Of a stretch of DNA of 5,340 bases, positions 4,418 through 5,340 are shown piece by piece. Position 1 is the stretch's first letter, and each line of letters begins with the position of its first letter. Origin of the DNA: an uncultured Clostridia bacterium (GTDB taxonomy: Bacteria > Bacillota > Clostridia > Christensenellales > Borkfalkiaceae); assembly GCA_947629225.1 (NCBI GenBank), contig CANRCY010000108.1, positions 1 to 5,340 on the forward strand, given 5' to 3'. Position numbers and translations under genes: made by a program. The notes under the pieces were generated by a model that saw only the letters and a list, made by a program, of their open reading frames with translations, did not search any database and was not told where the DNA came from.

Positions 4418-4746
4418 GCACTATCCCGTAAAGAGGGGCTGGCGGCTCATTCCCGAAAGCGATAGAAGGTACAAGCTTTTCAAAGAGGTCTATTCGTACG
4501 CCAAGAGCATCGACGTTATCCCCGATAACGTCGAAAAGCCGCTCTTGTTCGGAGTAACGAGCAGTGTTAACTGCGGAGCTTGCGAGACTCAGGCGTGGGG
4601 CGGGCGCATCTTGCCAATGTACATATGAGTACTACATGTACCGCAATATTTTCGTCAGAGAGCCGCAAAAATTTATATGTCCCTCGTGCAAAACCCCATT
4701 GAAATCAACAGTAGTTCAGTATAATGGAGAAAAAGATGATGAATGA
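4410..4746 (+). pseudogene. Probable zinc-ribbon protein broken by a +1 frameshift
   Basis: The ATG at 4410 overlaps the previous stop as ATGAATGA. The first frame gives MNEHYPVKRGWRLIPESDRR and onward to CGAC (C55 and C58, 4572-4583), then ends at a TGA at 4626-4628. The frame one base over continues without a stop through TYEYYMYRNIFVREPQKFICPSCKTPL to a TGA at 4744-4746, with CPSC at 4678-4689. A CxxC pair in each frame, about 33 residues apart, makes a typical zinc ribbon only if the frames are joined, giving about 111 residues. The extra base is probably between 4597 (GGGGCGGG run) and 4620. The downstream gene overlaps the second-frame stop by the same ATGAATGA, which supports the joined reading. 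It may be a true mutation, a sequencing error, or two small proteins. The ribbon's target is unknown. Confidence 0.6.
4502..4547 (+). repeat. Long nested inverted repeat inside coding sequence
   Basis: An inner 11-bp perfect stem (TCGACGTTATC at 4510-4520 with 4524-4534, loop CCC) is enclosed by an outer 7-bp stem (CAAGAGC at 4502-4508 with GCTCTTG at 4541-4547). An asymmetric internal loop (1 and 6 nt) separates them. It lies within the frameshifted zinc-ribbon gene and would form a very stable RNA hairpin. It has no U-tract, so it is not a normal terminator. Confidence 0.7.
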
Positions 4747-5266
4747 TGAAAACTTGAAATCCAACGACTTTGTCGAAACGGACGACGATGACAACGAGAA
4801 TTTTTTGAAGCTCGAGAAAAATGTCGGCTATGCCGACCCCGCATGGGAAATGGAATGGATGGAAGATGTTCTCATGCAATATCGGGGAACGGGAAAGCGC
4901 GTCGTCATCTCTAATTCGAATGTGATCGGAAGCTATGCTTTTGCCAACAACGAAACGCTCGAAGAGATCGTGTTCGGTCCGCAGGTAGAGAGAATTTTAG
5001 ACGACGCATTTGTAAACTGCGTCAATTTGCGATCGATCAAATTTGAAAGAAAAGGGAAAGCGGGGATCATATACATCGGGGGCGCTGCCTTCTCGGGGTG
5101 TGAGGCGCTCGAAGAAATCATCTTGCCCGAAACTTTAAGGTCGATCGGCGAGGCGGCATTTACGGGCTGCCGTTCGCTTGGGCACATTGAAAATTTGAGC
5201 GAGCATCTTCTCAAAATCGAGGCGAACATCAAAGACCTGCTCGGTCCTTTCCAAAGCGGATATTAA
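4739..5266 (+). CDS. BspA-type leucine-rich-repeat (LRR_5) protein, no signal peptide
   Basis: GGAG at 4726-4729 is well spaced for the ATGs at 4736 (6 nt) and 4739 (9 nt); the ATG at 4724 precedes that site and is unlikely. I prefer 4739 because it recreates the ATGAATGA overlap seen at 4410. The 175-residue product begins with a very acidic tail (ETDDDDNENF near 13-22), then has about four LRR_5 units of roughly 23 residues: IGSYAFANNETLEEIVF, LDDAFVNCVNLRSIKF, IGGAAFSGCEALEEIIL and IGEAAFTGCRSLGHI. The AF-x-[NG]-C-x-x-L-x-x-I pattern is the hallmark of the BspA/TpLRR family, usually a binding surface for proteins. Family members are often secreted, but no signal peptide is visible here and the operon partners look cytoplasmic. 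The array is short and ends with a small helical cap (about 152-175). Confidence 0.88.
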   Translation: MNDENLKSNDFVETDDDDNENFLKLEKNVGYADPAWEMEWMEDVLMQYRGTGKRVVISNSNVIGSYAFANNETLEEIVFGPQVERILDDAFVNCVNLRSIKFERKGKAGIIYIGGAAFSGCEALEEIILPETLRSIGEAAFTGCRSLGHIENLSEHLLKIEANIKDLLGPFQSGY

Positions 5267-5283
5267 TTCTATTATTATAAGCA

Positions 5284-5311
5284 TTGACACAAATGGTCGC
5301 GGCTTAAAGTT
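5284..5311 (+). promoter_or_regulatory. Possible promoter of the next locus
   Basis: A perfect TTGACA (5284-5289) is followed after 16 nt by TAAAGT (5306-5311, four of six -10 matches). It sits just after the LRR gene and points off the right edge. The -10 is weak, so this is tentative. Confidence 0.3.
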
Positions 5312-5313
5312 TG

Positions 5314-5340
5314 AACCGTCCAACACGAAAGTGGAGGGTT
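5314..5340 (+). other. Potential hairpin at the window edge
   Basis: AACCGTCCA and TGGAGGGTT pair over 9 positions with one G-G mismatch around a 9-nt loop; alternatively an inner CAC-GAAA-GTG stem with a GNRA tetraloop can form. Placed just after a possible promoter, it could be the start of a structured leader, but the window ends here. Confidence 0.3.

Noticed and set aside
4597..4625. Programmed +1 frameshift in the zinc-ribbon gene
   Set aside because: No slippery heptamer, rare-codon stop pair or adjacent stimulatory structure; the nearby hairpin is upstream, not downstream. A mutation or sequence error is simpler.
4724..4738. Upstream ATG at 4724 as the LRR protein start
   Set aside because: Its ATG overlaps the GGAG that serves the ATGs at 4736/4739, and it lacks its own ribosome site.
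1..5340. CRISPR array, insertion sequence or rRNA
   Set aside because: No regularly spaced direct repeats, no transposase-like protein, no terminal repeats bounding a segment, and no rRNA-like sequence were seen.

Overview
The window looks like an accessory segment of a low-to-mid GC Bacillota (Clostridia-like, perhaps gut-associated) chromosome. The clues are AGGAGG-type ribosome sites, TTGACA/TATAAT-type promoters, a BspA-like leucine-rich-repeat protein and a Clostridia-style Cro/C1 regulator remnant. This assignment is inference; there is no taxonomic marker gene and no rRNA or tRNA.

Region 1 (1-3083) is a tight, co-directional four-gene operon that enters from the left edge. It encodes a coiled-coil protein cut by the window start, a MinD/ParA-type P-loop ATPase with the unusual P-loop KGGSGRTT (arginine in place of the usual lysine), an unrecognised 197-residue protein, and a 297-residue protein made of two S-adenosylmethionine decarboxylase (SpeD/SpeH-type) domains. 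The second SpeD domain keeps the Ser/His/Cys catalytic set (S209, H214, C229). The first has lost the self-processing serine and the cysteine (G66, S86). Gaps of 1-14 nt make co-transcription very likely. I do not recognise this gene combination as a described system, and it is the best candidate here for something new: an ATPase-driven or scaffolded module built around a pyruvoyl enzyme with altered substrate-contact positions.

Region 2 (3084-3872) is a separately promoted regulator. A good promoter (TAGACA-17-TATAAT) is overlaid by a long inverted repeat, so the repeat may be an operator, the terminator of region 1, or both. It drives a 200-residue protein with two duplicated helix-turn-helix-like units, closed by a near-perfect intrinsic terminator at 3839-3871.

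Region 3 (3873-4207) has no intact gene. It holds an extended -10 promoter and the two halves of a Cro/C1-type HTH gene now lying on opposite strands, the footprint of an inversion or rearrangement.

Region 4 (4208-5266) is a set of three small overlapping genes: a 69-residue protein with an internal triplicate motif, a probable zinc-ribbon protein broken by a +1 frameshift and carrying a long hairpin in its coding sequence, and a cytoplasmic-looking LRR_5/BspA-type protein. Both junctions use the same 8-nt ATGAATGA stop/start overlap. The last 74 bases hold a possible promoter and hairpin that probably belong to the next locus.
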